A stretch of DNA of 64,000 bases from Psychrobacter sp. WY6 (GCF_018448495.1 NZ_CP049902.1:620001-684000), one strand, 5' to 3'. Shown: positions 36,284 to 47,362, numbered from the stretch's first letter. The notes: generated by a model not told the origin, from the sequence alone. Numbers and translations are program-made.

Positions 36284-37630
36284 ATGAAATTCTCAAAGTT
36301 CGGTCAAAAATTCACCCAGCCCACTGGCATCTCACAATTGATGGATGATCTGGGCGACGCGCTAAAAAGCGATCAGCCAGTCAACATGCTGGGCGGTGGT
36401 AACCCTGCCAAAATTGATGCCGTCAATGAGCTATTTTTGGAGACGTATAAGGCGCTTGGTGTTGATAACGACGCAGGCGTACCCAACAGTAGCGCGATTA
36501 TCAGCATGGCAAACTACTCTAATCCGCAGGGTGATGCCGCCTTTATCGATGCGTTGGTTGGCTTCTTTAACCGTCATTATGATTGGAACCTCACAGCGGA
36601 CAACATCGCCCTGACCAATGGCTCACAAAATGCGTTTTTCTACCTGTTTAATCTATTTGGTGGTGCGTTCACTGATGAGCAGAACCAATCTGTCGACAAA
36701 TCCATTCTACTGCCATTGACTCCTGAGTATATTGGCTATAGCGATGTGCATGTGGAAGGTCAGCATTTCGCAGCCGTATTGCCGCATATCGATGAAGTGA
36801 CGCACGATGGCGAAGAAGGCTTTTTTAAATATCGTGTGGATTTTGAGGCGTTAGAGAACTTGCCAGCGCTAAAAGAAGGCCGTATCGGCGCGATTTGCTG
36901 CTCACGCCCGACCAACCCGACTGGCAACGTGCTAACTGATGACGAAATGGCGCATTTGACCGAGATTGCCAAACGTTATGACATACCGCTTATCATCGAT
37001 AATGCCTACGGTATGCCCTTCCCTAATATCATCTATTCAGACGCGCATTTGACGTGGGATAACAATACGATTCTGTGCTTTAGCCTGTCTAAAATTGGCC
37101 TGCCAGGTATGCGTACGGGTATTATCGTTGCCGATGCGAAAGTGATTGAAGCGGTCAGCGCGATGAATGCGGTGGTGAATCTAGCACCGACACGCTTTGG
37201 TGCAGCGATTGCCACGCCATTGGTAGAAAATGACCGTATCAAGCAGTTAGCCGATAACGAGATTAAGCCGTTTTATCAAAAGCAGGCGACCCTTGCCGTG
37301 AAGCTGTTAAAAGAAGCATTGGGTGATTATCCGTTGATGATTCATAAGCCTGAAGGCGCGATTTTCTTATGGTTATGGTTTAAAGACTTACCGATTACCA
37401 CGGTTAAGCTGTACGAGATTTTAAAAGAAAAAGGTACGCTCATTGTGCCAAGTCAGTATTTCTTCCCTGGTGTCGATGTCAGCGATTATCAGCATGCGCA
37501 TGAATGTATTCGTATGAGTATCGCCGCTGATGAGCAGACGCTGACTGATGGTATTGCAGCGATTGGTGAAGTGGTTCGTGGTTGTATGATGAAGCCAAAA
37601 AATAAGATTAGCGGTGTCAAACTCGTTTAG
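36284..37630 (+). CDS. avtA: valine--pyruvate aminotransferase
   Basis: PLP-dependent fold-type I transaminase exchanging amino groups between valine or alanine and their 2-oxo acids. 448 residues, intact. MKFSKFGQKFTQPTGISQLMDDLG and LGGGNPA are AvtA-type N-terminal features. The core includes SRPTNPTGNVLTDDE, IIDNAYGMPFP and the PLP lysine in FSLSKIGLPGMRTG, with RMSIAADEQTLTDGI near the C-terminus. It follows the RT cassette and its terminator in the same direction. Confidence 0.93.
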   Translation: MKFSKFGQKFTQPTGISQLMDDLGDALKSDQPVNMLGGGNPAKIDAVNELFLETYKALGVDNDAGVPNSSAIISMANYSNPQGDAAFIDALVGFFNRHYDWNLTADNIALTNGSQNAFFYLFNLFGGAFTDEQNQSVDKSILLPLTPEYIGYSDVHVEGQHFAAVLPHIDEVTHDGEEGFFKYRVDFEALENLPALKEGRIGAICCSRPTNPTGNVLTDDEMAHLTEIAKRYDIPLIIDNAYGMPFPNIIYSDAHLTWDNNTILCFSLSKIGLPGMRTGIIVADAKVIEAVSAMNAVVNLAPTRFGAAIATPLVENDRIKQLADNEIKPFYQKQATLAVKLLKEALGDYPLMIHKPEGAIFLWLWFKDLPITTVKLYEILKEKGTLIVPSQYFFPGVDVSDYQHAHECIRMSIAADEQTLTDGIAAIGEVVRGCMMKPKNKISGVKLV

Positions 37631-37715
37631 CCTACCATACCTAGTACTTACACGAGTTTTTCTTGCTGCTCTAATTTTTGTGAATAGAACCATCATAAAC
37701 TCGAATAGCAAAACA

Positions 37716-37748
37716 AAAAAAACGGGCTGATTAATAGTCCGTTTTTTT
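37716..37748. terminator. intrinsic terminator between convergent genes
   Basis: AAAACGG...CCGTTTTTTT around a short AT-rich loop, between avtA (rightward) and the membrane protein gene (leftward), whose stop codon lies in the loop. Confidence 0.75.
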
Positions 37749-38123
37749 ATGGCGCTTGGTCAATGATTTAGGCTTATTGATGGATGCCTGAAAGAGTGTC
37801 GTCCACTTATTCAATGCATAGAGCACGTAAGGCAGCAGGCACGTATTGATCAAATCGCGGAGGCTTGCGACCAGCTGTTCGTGGCTTAAGCCAGCCATGC
37901 CTGATGCTTCAATCGTATTTCGATTATCTAAATACTCGCCCAATAAGGCAATGCCCGTCACGACGACTAAAGCCATGAATGATCTGATGCTTTGCTTTTT
38001 AACGATAGGACGCAGCACAAGCAAACACAAAAGATAGATGCCGACGCCGACATAGATATGTAAGGCGTCTTTGGCAAGGCCAGATACTTCAATAACATTG
38101 ATTTTAAAAGCGGTAAAATCCAC
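37731..38123 (-). CDS. small integral membrane protein, unknown function
   Basis: 130 residues, minus strand, intact. Predicted helices: ALHIYVGVGIYLLCLLVLRPI, FMALVVVTGIALLGEYL and SLRDLINTCLLPYVLYAL, with a basic tail KPKSLTKRHKKTDY. The layout vaguely recalls VanZ-like proteins, but no decisive motif is present. Stands alone. Confidence 0.65.
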   Translation of the reverse strand: MDFTAFKINVIEVSGLAKDALHIYVGVGIYLLCLLVLRPIVKKQSIRSFMALVVVTGIALLGEYLDNRNTIEASGMAGLSHEQLVASLRDLINTCLLPYVLYALNKWTTLFQASINKPKSLTKRHKKTDY

Positions 38124-38233
38124 TAGAGTATTCCAAATATAAGCAAGTAGAAAACGACTGAGAGTATCACTAAACCATGATGGCTAAACTATAATAGTTA
38201 AAGAGTGGCAGCTACAAAGTGATGGCTGAGCAT

Positions 38234-38269
38234 AAAAAAGGCAGATTATATTATGGATAATCTACCTTC
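38234..38269 (-). terminator. intrinsic terminator after hisH
   Basis: Leftward: AAGGTAGATTAT / ATAATCTGCCTT with a 7-base loop and then TTTTT. It ends the hisB-hisH transcript. Confidence 0.85.
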
Positions 38270-38306
38270 TACTAAATTAAATATTCACTTCACGTTTATC
38301 GCCTAC

Positions 38307-38954
38307 TTACACATTCCACTCGACGAAATTTTTCAACAACTGCAAGCCAGCAGTATGACTTTTTTCTGGGTGAAACTGGGTGGCAAATAAATTGTCTTGG
38401 ATGACACTGGCACAAAACGGTTGACCATAGTCACATATCGCTGCCACTTGTGAGCTGTTAGTAGGCTCGCAATAATAGCTATGCACAAAGTAAAAATGCG
38501 CATTGTCATCAATACCCTGCCACAATGGGTGGTCAAAATCCATACCGCTAATGGTATTCCAACCCATATGCGGTACTTTGATGGTAGCGCCCTGCTGATC
38601 CTTCCACATCGGGTCAAATGCTTCTACAGTGCCGTTTAAGATACCCAAGCAGTCTGTACCACCATTTTCAGCGGACTGCTCAAACAATGCCTGCATGCCC
38701 ACACAAATAGCCATAACGGGCTTATTAAACACCGCATGGCGTATGACGTCATCAATCCCTGCTTCATGCATGCCAGCGATACAGTCACGCATCGCACCGA
38801 CACCGGGGAAGACAATCTTGTCTGCCGCAGCGACAACCTTAGGATCATTGGTGATAGAGACTTCTGCCTGCCCTACCACTGACAAGGCTTTACTGGCGGA
38901 ATGCAAATTACCCATGCCATAATCTAGTAGCGCTATTTTGGTTACTTTAGCCAT
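38307..38954 (-). CDS. hisH: imidazole glycerol phosphate synthase, glutaminase subunit HisH
   Basis: Class I glutamine amidotransferase feeding ammonia to HisF for IGP and AICAR formation. 215 residues, intact. [30 protein letters not shown], nucleophile Cys84 in [11 protein letters not shown], and catalytic His and Glu in ATQFHPEKS. The start codon overlaps the hisB stop (TAATG), so the two are translationally coupled. hisF is not in the window. Confidence 0.96.
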   Translation of the reverse strand: MAKVTKIALLDYGMGNLHSASKALSVVGQAEVSITNDPKVVAAADKIVFPGVGAMRDCIAGMHEAGIDDVIRHAVFNKPVMAICVGMQALFEQSAENGGTDCLGILNGTVEAFDPMWKDQQGATIKVPHMGWNTISGMDFDHPLWQGIDDNAHFYFVHSYYCEPTNSSQVAAICDYGQPFCASVIQDNLFATQFHPEKSHTAGLQLLKNFVEWNV

Positions 38955-39625
38955 TAAAACGCCTCTTTAGTCGATGGTAGCGTATTAAGTGCACGCTCAT
39001 CATATTCACAAGCCATACGTAGGGCGCGAGCAAAAGCCTTAAAGGTTGATTCGATTTGATGATGGCTGTTTTTTTTGCCTTTGAGATTGTCTAAATGCAC
39101 CGTCATCCAAGAATGATTGACGAAACCATAGAAAAACTCACTGAACAAATCAACATCGAAATTACCGACATGCGAACGGGTAAAGGGAATGTCCATGTGT
39201 AAACCCGGACGCCCTGATAGATCGACGACAGCGCGGGTCAATGATTCATCGAGCGGCGCATAAAAATGCCCATAACGACGAATGCCTTTTTTGTCACCCA
39301 ATGCTTTGTTAAATGCTTGTCCAAGGGTAATACCAGTATCCTCAACGCTATGATGGTCATCGATAAAGGTATCACCGTTGCATTTAATTTCTAAGTCAAA
39401 CAAACCGTGACGCTTGATTTGGTCAATCATATGATCCAAAAACGGCACGCCAGTATCTACAACCCCTTGACCCGTACCATCAAGATTGACGGTACAAGTC
39501 ACTTGGGTCTCAGCAGTAATGCGCTCAACGGTCGCAATACGTTCAGGGCGACCGTGTAGATTTAGGTGGTTTTTCGGTACATTTTGCTCAGGTGTATCAG
39601 CAGTCGTCATTGCATTGGCGGTCAT
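38954..39625 (-). CDS. hisB: imidazoleglycerol-phosphate dehydratase HisB
   Basis: Monofunctional IGP dehydratase of 223 residues, intact. Metal-binding motifs [34 protein letters not shown] and [23 protein letters not shown]-like segment read as [13 protein letters not shown]. The first 25 or so residues are a variable extension. No phosphatase domain, unlike the bifunctional E. coli enzyme. Confidence 0.96.
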   Translation of the reverse strand: MTANAMTTADTPEQNVPKNHLNLHGRPERIATVERITAETQVTCTVNLDGTGQGVVDTGVPFLDHMIDQIKRHGLFDLEIKCNGDTFIDDHHSVEDTGITLGQAFNKALGDKKGIRRYGHFYAPLDESLTRAVVDLSGRPGLHMDIPFTRSHVGNFDVDLFSEFFYGFVNHSWMTVHLDNLKGKKNSHHQIESTFKAFARALRMACEYDERALNTLPSTKEAF

Positions 39626-40027
39626 GGCTACTCTCTATCAGTTTTTTATCAGTGAAAAGCGGTCAATAAATAAGGCGAAACATGCCTAAATATTTTACTA
39701 GTGTCTGGATCAGCGCTAGCAAAAAATGTATTAGAAAATGATATATACAAAAGATATCAAGGTATTAGGGTTTGTACGTACTAAATATCATCTAGCCTCA
39801 TCATAGCAAACCCTAACATTTACTGCCACGACCAAGCGGTAAACCACGCACAAAATTACCGCATTCTGCTAAAATAGTGTGTTCAGTATTATTAATCATG
39901 ACTTGCACTGACTTTTAGATATCATATTCTACAGCCCACTTTCTATGACTTTTTGCCGTGTTATAACTTTGTGCTGTGTCATACTGCTACTTTATACGAT
40001 AGAAACTCTCTGTTTATAGGAACTGCT
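39626..40027. other. intergenic region upstream of hisB
   Basis: About 400 AT-rich bases between divergent genes. Expected to hold promoters both ways. No RNA gene or clear operator was recognised. Confidence 0.35.
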
Positions 40028-40450
40028 ATGCCTTTAGAAGCGATCGCCATTAATAGCTTGGATGCACCACTTATCAAAAAACCTGCGCGCGACAATGAGC
40101 TAGCAGAGCGCTTGCAGGCATTATATGATAGCGATGATGCGCAGCCTGATGGTATCGAGGTATTAAATATCGTTGAGCAGGGTTTTAAGCGCGGGCAATA
40201 TCTATATGTCGGTATGTTTAATGACAAGCCTATCGCTGCAGTTGCCTGTTTTGATGATGGGCAAACCGACGCCAAGCGTCTGCAATATTTAACGGTACAT
40301 CAGCAAAATCGCGGTCGCGCTATCGATGCTAAGTTTATTAAACTGGTTTATGATGCCGAGGTAAAAAAAGGCGTACGTCAATTTGTCCCTGCCGATGCGG
40401 ATATCCATCGTATTATGAGCGAGTATGATTTACTGCGTGTTAAAGACTAA
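40028..40450 (+). CDS. GNAT-like / PanZ-type protein
   Basis: 140 residues from ATG 40028 (AGGA upstream); the frame opens earlier at 39953. The central part YLYVGMFNDKPIAAVACF ... AKRLQYLTVHQQNRGRAIDAKFIKLVYDAE resembles an acetyl-CoA-binding GNAT beta-strand/loop, and the overall layout recalls PanZ/PanM, the acetyl-CoA sensor that controls aspartate decarboxylase maturation. The pyrophosphate-loop match (NRGRA) is only partial, so enzymatic activity is doubtful. Confidence 0.6.
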   Translation: MPLEAIAINSLDAPLIKKPARDNELAERLQALYDSDDAQPDGIEVLNIVEQGFKRGQYLYVGMFNDKPIAAVACFDDGQTDAKRLQYLTVHQQNRGRAIDAKFIKLVYDAEVKKGVRQFVPADADIHRIMSEYDLLRVKD

Positions 40451-40527
40451 ATCGAGAGCAAAAACTGTTAATTTTGCCAATATTTGATTATTTATCGTCT
40501 TTTATCTTCTATTATGCAAAAACTACT

Positions 40528-40556
40528 TGACAGCAACGCCTATATTTAGTTTAATA
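40528..40556 (+). promoter_or_regulatory. promoter of tRNA-Phe
   Basis: TTGACA (40528-40533), 17-base spacer, TTTAAT (40551-40556), followed by the GC-rich AGCGCC and the tRNA 16 bases further on. Confidence 0.82.
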
Positions 40557-40572
40557 GCGCCTCAACGAAGAC

Positions 40573-40648
40573 GGCTCGATAGCTCAGTCGGTAGAGCAAC
40601 GGATTGAAAATCCGTGTGTCGGCAGTTCGAACCTGCCTCGAGCCACCA
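40573..40648 (+). tRNA. tRNA-Phe (GAA)
   Basis: 76-nt cloverleaf starting GGCTCGATAGCTCAGTCGG, anticodon loop TTGAAAA (GAA), T-loop GTTCGAA, encoded CCA. Followed by an intrinsic terminator. Confidence 0.97.
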
Positions 40649-40664
40649 TTCGTTTAAGAATTCT

Positions 40665-40700
40665 AAAAAGCCCCAAACAGCAATGTTCGGGGCTTTTTTT
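40665..40700 (+). terminator. intrinsic terminator after tRNA-Phe
   Basis: AAAAAGCCCC / GGGGCTTTTTTT around a 14-base loop. It could also serve the leftward gene ending at 40718. Confidence 0.9.
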
Positions 40701-40717
40701 ATGTCTAAAATAAAAGC

Positions 40718-41025
40718 TTATGACAAACGCCTTCAATAACACCTCGCAACGTTCACGCGAGTCTAAGTCATAAACCGTCGCGCGGTAATCGATACCATGA
40801 CGCCCTTCAAAAAATATCACTCTATCGCCCACTGCTAAAAAGCAAGAAGTGCGCGCATCATAAATGAAACCATCAATCACGAACGCCAAATCACGATCTA
40901 TCTCGCGTACCGTATAAGTTTCTCCTTGCGGAATCAACCGCTCAAACCATGCGCTATGGGCAGCATTGGTGCTTAATACGCTGATGAGCAGCAGCACCGA
41001 TCATAAATATACTTTTTAAAGACAT
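40718..41025 (-). CDS. hypothetical exported protein (frameshifts at both ends)
   Basis: About 100 residues. The start ATG at 41025 (MSLKSIFMI) joins, after one indel near 41000, the segment LLLISVLSTNAAHSAWFERLIP, together a signal peptide with a cleavage site near AHSA. The mature part (YTVREIDRDLAFVIDGFIYDARTSCFLAVGDRVIFFEG) has two Cys and a beta-rich look; unknown family. In its present frame the sequence runs on through the tRNA-Phe terminator. In the next frame it stops at 40718, the likelier end. Confidence 0.5.
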
Positions 41026-41264
41026 CGTAACAGTCGAGCCAGCTAGACTGATTCTATTAAGGATGTTTTTATTAACTGTCATAACTTTAACCTACTCAGA
41101 CCTGCTAAATGATTGATTCTATTCGCCATGCTTCTCATGCTAAACGCTTACTGTCACGGTTGCATAACATTTTTGTGCTGTTTTTTAGACAGCGGCGCTC
41201 AGTATACTCGATAGTATTGATAATGATAAATATGACAGATGACGAATACTAATAGGGAAAATCG

Positions 41265-41764
41265 ATGAGAGCGTTCGATTACGATTTGGATTATAAAAAC
41301 CTAGATTTGCGCGCGCAGCCTGAGCTGTATCGGGTCGGTCGCGGCGAGCAAGGCGTTTTATTGGTAGAGCCATATAAGTCTGAAATCCTGCCACACTGGC
41401 GCTTTGCGACCCCTGATATTGCGCTTGAGAGCAGCGAAACAATTTATCAGATGTTTTTGGACTATCTAGCGGCCGATGACTTTGTCGGTGCAGATATGGC
41501 GCGCAAATTTATTCAAATGGGCTATACCCGCGCCCGTCGTTACGCCAATCACAAAGGCGGCAAAAAGTATAAAGGTGCTGTTCCCGATGATAAAAAGGTC
41601 AGAGCGGCGCACATGGTCGCGAAGAGTTGCCACGACAAATCGAAGACCCAATCAAAGCAGAGTCGGCGCGCATATTTAAACAAAAATGGGACGAGTGTCG
41701 TGAGAACGAAGATTATCTAAGAATGAAAAAGGAACATCGCGAACGTTATAAAGAGGTTGAATAA
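41265..41764 (+). CDS. DUF4385-family protein (one frameshift)
   Basis: About 166 residues: MRAFDYDLDYKNLDLRAQPELYRVGRGEQGVLLVEPYKSEILPHW and ADMARKFIQMGYTRARRYANHKGGKKY are characteristic of DUF4385. The frame breaks near 41600, and the other frame continues AHGREELP ... ESARIFKQKWDECRENEDYLRMKKEHRERYKEVE to TAA at 41764. Function unknown. Confidence 0.82.
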
Positions 41765-41928
41765 GCATAAAATATATCAATGAAAATTATCCTCAGCCTG
41801 AAAAGATAGAAATACTTATAATGACAGACTGTTAAATAATTGAATTCATGATTTGCTGTGCTAAGGTAATGAGGGCTTGGAGCTAATACTCCAAAAAAGT
41901 ATAAAATTGATAGCGTGGGCAAATAATA

Positions 41929-42628
41929 ATGACTGTAGATATTAAGCAACTTTTGATTTTTGATTTTGATGGCACGCTCATTGATAGTGTGCCAGATTTG
42001 GCTGATTCGACTAATGCGATGTTAACCACGCTGGGCAAAAAGACTTACCCTATCGAGACCATACGAAACTGGATAGGCAACGGCTCAAGATTGCTGGTAG
42101 AGCGCGCACTAGTAGGTAAGGTAGAAGTGTTAGAAGGCGAGTTGACGGTCGAGGAAGCCAATCACGCAGAGCACCTTTTTTGAGTCTTACAAAAATCTCA
42201 GTGGTAGCAAAACCGTTGCTTACCCAGATGTCGATAGCGGACTAAAAAAGCTAAAAGCGGCAGGATTTACGCTGGCGCTAGTGACCAATAAGCCGATTCG
42301 TTTTGTACCGAAAATATTGCAATCCTTTGGCTGGCAGGACTTATTCAGTGAAGTATTAGGCGGTGATAGTCTCTCAACTAAAAAGCCTGATCCAGCACCG
42401 CTATTGCATGTCTGTAAAGCGTTGAACGTCACTCCAGAACAAGCTGTGATGATTGGCGATTCTAGAAACGATATCTTAGCCGGACAAAATGCTAATATGG
42501 ATACTTTCGGGCTGTCTTATGGTTATAATTATGGACAAGATATCCGTGAGCTAAATCCTACCGAAGCCTTTGATGACTTTGCGGCATTAGTAGAATATAT
42601 TTTCAAAAATTATAAGATAGACAGCTAA
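41929..42628 (+). CDS. gph: phosphoglycolate phosphatase (one frameshift)
   Basis: HAD-superfamily hydrolase removing 2-phosphoglycolate. Motif I LLIFDFDGTLIDSVPD (nucleophile Asp), cap region with RNWIGNGSRLLVERAL, motif II LALVTNKP, motif III KKPDPAPLLHVC, motif IV MIGDSRNDILAGQNA. The frame breaks near 42175, after NHAEHLF; the protein continues as FFESYKNLSG. About 233 residues, family length. Confidence 0.9.
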
Positions 42629-42673
42629 AATTTGAACATTAGAATAATTCATTTAAGCCATTCTTTGAAATTA

Positions 42674-44240
42674 TTATTTGCTCCGATAACTCAGCGCCTC
42701 AGACACATGAGCGCTTGTAATATCGATACTGTCAGCCAAATCAGCAATGGTACGCGCCACTCGCAATACTCGATGATAACCGCGTGCCGATAAGTTTAGA
42801 CGCTGCTGAGCGAGCTGTAATAGTTGCTGTTCGCCCTCTCCTAGTTGGATATATTTATCAATCTCGCTAGGGCTAAGCTCATTATTGACCTTTTGTTGCC
42901 GCTGCATCTGATGTTTATGTGCGGCAATAACTCGAACGCGCACTTGTTCGGAGGTTTCGCCAGCTTGAGCATTTTGCAAGTCGGCAATTGGCAGCGCAGG
43001 TACAGTGATATGCAAATCAATGCGATCAAGCAGTGGACCTGATAGTTTGTCTTGGTAACGTTTAATCTGCTCAGGTCGACAGCGACAACGCCCTGAGGTA
43101 TCGCCATCATAGCCGCATGGACATGGATTCATCATGGCAGCGACCAATTGGAAATTTGCCGGAAAAGTCATCTGCGAGTTGGCACGGCTAATAGTGATTT
43201 GCTTGGCTTCTAATGGCTGACGCAATACCTCAAGCACACTCCGATCAAACTCTGGCAATTCGTCAAGGAATAATACGCCTTTATTGGCAAGGGTAATTTC
43301 ACCCGGTTTTGGTCGTGAGCCACCACCCACCAAAGCCACGGCTGATATAGTGTGATGAACTTGCCTAAATGGTCTTGTCCCATAATCATAATCGCTGTCT
43401 GCCACTGAATAAGTACTGGCAACTTCTAACGCATCCTCAGCACTCAAATCCGGCAATATGGTCGGTAGGCCAATGTTGCAATGAGCCGGGTGGCCCTGTG
43501 AACAACAGCGAATGACCACCAGCGGCGGCAATCTCTAGCGCGCGCCGAGCATGATGCTGTCCTTTGACATCAGCCAAGTCCACTTGATAGCCAACATGCT
43601 GCTGTGCTGGACTCGGTTGTACAACGTCCAAAGAGTCATAGGCTGCGCTTGGATTCGCTAACGACTGTAAGTGGTCACAAACTGTCTTTAAGCTTTGCGC
43701 GGCTAGTATCGTCACGCCATCCACACGGCTAGCCTCAGCACCATTATCAATCGGTACGATAAGCTGCGGTGTTTGTGGTTTGGCTGCGGTTCGCTCAGCT
43801 CTTGTTCAGTGATATTTGCCAGCTGCAATACCTTGGACGCCAGCGCCTCAGCTTTGATCGCTCGTGCCACCGCTAAGGCCTGTCACTTGCCGTAAATTCC
43901 CATTGAGCGCTAACTCACCGATAAACTCAAACCCTGATAATACTTCTGGATCCAATTGATCACTGGCTGCCAAGATTCCGATGGCAATCGGTAAATCAAG
44001 ACGTGCGCCATCTTTAGGCAAATCAGCGGGGGCTAAATTGATAGTGAGACGACGATTAGGAAATTGAAAGCCAGAGTTCAGAATCGCAGAGCGTACACGG
44101 TCTTTACTCTCACGTACCGCCGCCTCCGGCAAACCGACGATGGTCAATGCTGGCAACCCTTGTGACAGATGCACCTCAATAATGACCTTGGGCGCATGCA
44201 GTCCGACGACTGAACGGGTATAGACTTGAGCAAACGACAT
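42674..44240 (-). CDS. comM: YifB/ComM-family Mg-chelatase-like ATPase (frameshifts)
   Basis: AAA+ protein of the ComM group; ComM is a helicase promoting branch migration during natural transformation. [19 protein letters not shown] ... [31 protein letters not shown] at the N-terminus, then [66 protein letters not shown] (Walker B), MNPCPCG and [15 protein letters not shown] 44240 fits AGGA spacing better than 44246. Frames break near 43865, 43800 and 43485. At the last site about 11 bases of the Walker A loop after GPPGS are missing, so the P-loop is not readable here. Confidence 0.9.
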
Positions 44241-44610
44241 CAGCATTTTCCTAATATAGGGAATAAATGATAATAGAGTATTATGTATCAGTGCGCAAAT
44301 GTCATGTTTCCTTGTCTCATTTTATTTACTAGCATAGTTATCAACAGTTGTTATATGATAAACGAATGCTCTTTCGCTCAGTCTTATTCGGCTATGCTGC
44401 CCCAAAGATTATCCAAAGATTCTCACGCCTGTTAACCATGTTATTAACGTATTGGGTAATCTTAATCGCACTACAAAGCATTAAAGATTAGCAAGAGTAT
44501 TGGCAATAAAAGGATTTTATTGATCATATAAAGTTTGTTGGCGGCTTTTTGCTGCAGATTTATATAACACCTACTTTATATAATACCTACTACCATGGAC
44601 GGATAAGCTT
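44241..44610. other. intergenic region between comM and the acylase gene
   Basis: 370 AT-rich bases between divergent genes. No RNA gene or repeat recognised; presumably promoters in both directions. Confidence 0.3.
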
Positions 44611-47087
44611 ATGAGCATAAAGAGGCATAATCGGCGTGTGCCCACACTCACGCTACTGACAGTAGCAGTCTCTTTAGGACTATTCGGCTGCTCAGACAGC
44701 GACAATAGTTTCAATGACGATGATGTCATACCACCTTCCACTAATTATGAAGCCGATATTCAGCACTGAGTTCGGTATACCGCACATCACCGCAAAGGAT
44801 TACAAAGGCCTTGGTTATGGCGTCGGTTATGCATTCGCAGAAGATAATTTCTGCTCACTAGCGCGTGAAGTTGTAGTCGCTAGCGGTCAGAGTATGCTGT
44901 ATCTAGGCGCTGACGGTAATTTGGCTAGCGATGCTTTTTATACGTGGTACAACACTGACAAGCGAAAAGCTGAATTTTTAGCAGCTCAAGACCCTGAAGT
45001 CATTGATGCTGTGACAGGTTATGCAGCAGGCTATAGCCGTTATCTACGTGATAAAGGCGTGGCTAATATCGATCCTGCTTGTGCCAATGCTGAATGGGTA
45101 CGCGAGATTACTCTCGATGATTTATTGACGGTCTACGGTAAAGCCAATCTACGTGGTGGCTTATCTAATTTTGTCGGTCCCATTGTAGCAGCGGCACCGC
45201 CCTCTATTGCTGGCATTCAGGGTAGCTCAAGAATGCGTAGTGTTCCAGTCGCAAACCCTGTCGTAGAGTCAGCACCTGCATTCAATATGGATACGATTAA
45301 TGCGATGAGTGGCGGTAGTAATGCCTATGCCTTTGGTAAGGAGGTGACTGGTACTAATAGCGGGGTCATGTATGGCAATCCACATGAGCCATGGGATGGC
45401 GTCCAACGCTTCTATCAATTTCACTTAACGATGCCAGGTGAGCTGGATGTGATGGGCGCGGCTCAGCAAGGTCAGCCTTTCCCTAACATCGGTTTTAATA
45501 AAGACGTGGCATGGAGCCATACCGTATCCACTGCCAAACGTTTTACGCTTTATCAGCTTAGCCTAGTTGACGGAGATCCTCTCAAATACAATTATACTAA
45601 TAGCGCTGGTGTGACTGAGCAGCGCGATATCGAAACCGTTCCTGTCACTATTCAGCTACCAAATAATCAGACGCTTCACAATATTTGTCTCACCCAATAT
45701 GGACCTATGTTAGCGGTCAATTTACTCAATGGTCAATTACCAGCATGGGGCGCTAATAATCTAGCTTATACTATCCGTGATGCCGCCTCTGAAAACCCAA
45801 GAGCACTCAATCAGTGGCGTAGTATGAATAAGGCTACGAGCATTGAGGACTTAGTCGATAGAATGCAAAGCGTCCTTGGTCTTGGATTTGTTAATACTAT
45901 TGCTACCGACCGTAATGGTAAGGCACTCTATGCTGACATCTCAACCGTACCGAATGTGACCAAAGCTAAGCTTGAAGCTTGTAGTAGTGCTGCATCTGGC
46001 CCCTTCCTTGGTGCTTTAATTGCCTCTGACTTGCCAGCACTGAATGGTAGTACCGCTGCCTGTGAATGGGGAGTTGATACAGACTCACCGCAAGCGGGTA
46101 TTTTTGGGCGCTCAAACTTACCTTTCTTGATCCGCGATGATTATGTTGCTAACTCGAACGATAGCTATTGGTTAAGCAATTTAGAGCAACCACTGACTGG
46201 ATTTTCACCGCTCCTACGTCGTCGTTTAGCCCCCTTCTTAGGTGCTAGTCCAGCAGATGGTGTTCCATTGCTTATGCGCTCACGTATGGGACTGGTTCAA
46301 ATACAAGATCGATTCAGTAATAAAGATAACTTGGGCGGTACTAACTTCAATTTAAACAATATGCAAGAGGTCGTCTATGGTAACCGCAGTTATGTCGCTG
46401 AGTTGGTACTCGACGACGTATTAGCAGATTGTCGAGCGAATGCTAACTTACCTTTGACGGGTGGCTCTACTATTGATGCAACTAATGCTTGTAATATCTT
46501 GAGTAATTGGGATCGTCGTAATAATTTAGATAGCAAAGGTGCTCATGTCTTTAGAGAATTTTGGCGTAATGTGGATTTCAATGAAACGACGGATACGATA
46601 TTCAGTGTTAAGTTCGATGCAAAAGACCCAGTCAATACGCCTCGTGGTTTAATTATTAGTTCGGATACACGTACTGCTTTAGGAGATTCCATTAAGTTCT
46701 TCCAAGATAAAAATATCGCTCTTGATGCGTCTTTATCTGATTTGCAGTATATCGTTGATACTGGTAAAAACGGCGAGCGTATTGCTATGCATGGTGGCTT
46801 TGGTCGTGAAGGTGTATTCAATGTTGCAGAAACGAGAGGCACAAGCGCTAATGATGGCGCAAACTACCTCATTAATTTTGGTCCGACATATATGCAAACC
46901 GTTACCTTTGATAGCGGTGGCCCTGTAGCAGAAGCATTACTAGGTTACTCGCAAGCTTCTGATACTACTCGACCGTTCCATCGTGACCAGAGTCGTCGCT
47001 ACTCACTAAAAATGGATTCGCCTACCCTTCAATGCTAGTGACGTTAGCAACCAAGCCGTTGGCAATAAAATTCAGCTAAAAGAATAA
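44611..47087 (+). CDS. penicillin acylase family lipoprotein (possible acyl-homoserine-lactone acylase; two frameshifts)
   Basis: N-terminal-nucleophile amidohydrolase precursor of about 825 residues. Lipoprotein signal SLGLFGCSDSD. The alpha-chain contains TEFGIPHITAKDYKGLGYGVGYAFAEDNF. The beta-chain should begin at the Ser of the GGSNAYAFGKEVTG motif, the autocatalytic nucleophile; NPHEPW and IGFNKDVAWSHTVS are conserved. Frames break near 44765 and 47010, and the second frame restores WIRLPFNASDVSNQA to TAA at 47087. It resembles PvdQ/QuiP-like AHL acylases by layout. Whether the substrate is AHL, a beta-lactam or another amide cannot be told. Confidence 0.85.
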
Positions 47088-47095
47088 GTTTGACG

Positions 47096-47143
47096 TAACT
47101 TAAATTAATGATAACTTAAATTAATGAGTACTTAAATTAGTGA
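47096..47143. repeat. three tandem copies of a 16-bp unit
   Basis: TAACTTAAATTAATGA twice (47096-47111, 47112-47127), then GTACTTAAATTAGTGA (47128-47143), directly between the acylase stop and its terminator. Confidence 0.85.
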
Positions 47144-47144
47144 T

Positions 47145-47177
47145 AAAAAGACCTCAGATATATGCTGAGGTTTTTTT
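47145..47177 (+). terminator. intrinsic terminator after the acylase gene
   Basis: ACCTCAG / CTGAGGT with a 7-base loop, preceded by AAAAAG and followed by TTTTTT. Confidence 0.88.
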
Positions 47178-47362
47178 CACTTTATGGAAGCAGCCTGTTT
47201 GAATATCGTCGATTCATCATGATGCCAGCACTTAGCCAGCTAACCGCAAGAGGGGTATGAGTATAATTGCCAAAACCAAATGGACTTATCATAGACAGTT
47301 TGTATGTAAGAAAACTCGCCCACCACCCCACTGCAAACAAGGATTTGTTATACTAGTGCTTA

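Noticed and set aside
40584-40717. C-terminal extension of the leftward ORF through tRNA-Phe (ending VARGRFELPTHGFS...)
   Set aside because: This is the well-known spurious translation of a tRNA antisense strand. The real gene most likely stops at 40718.
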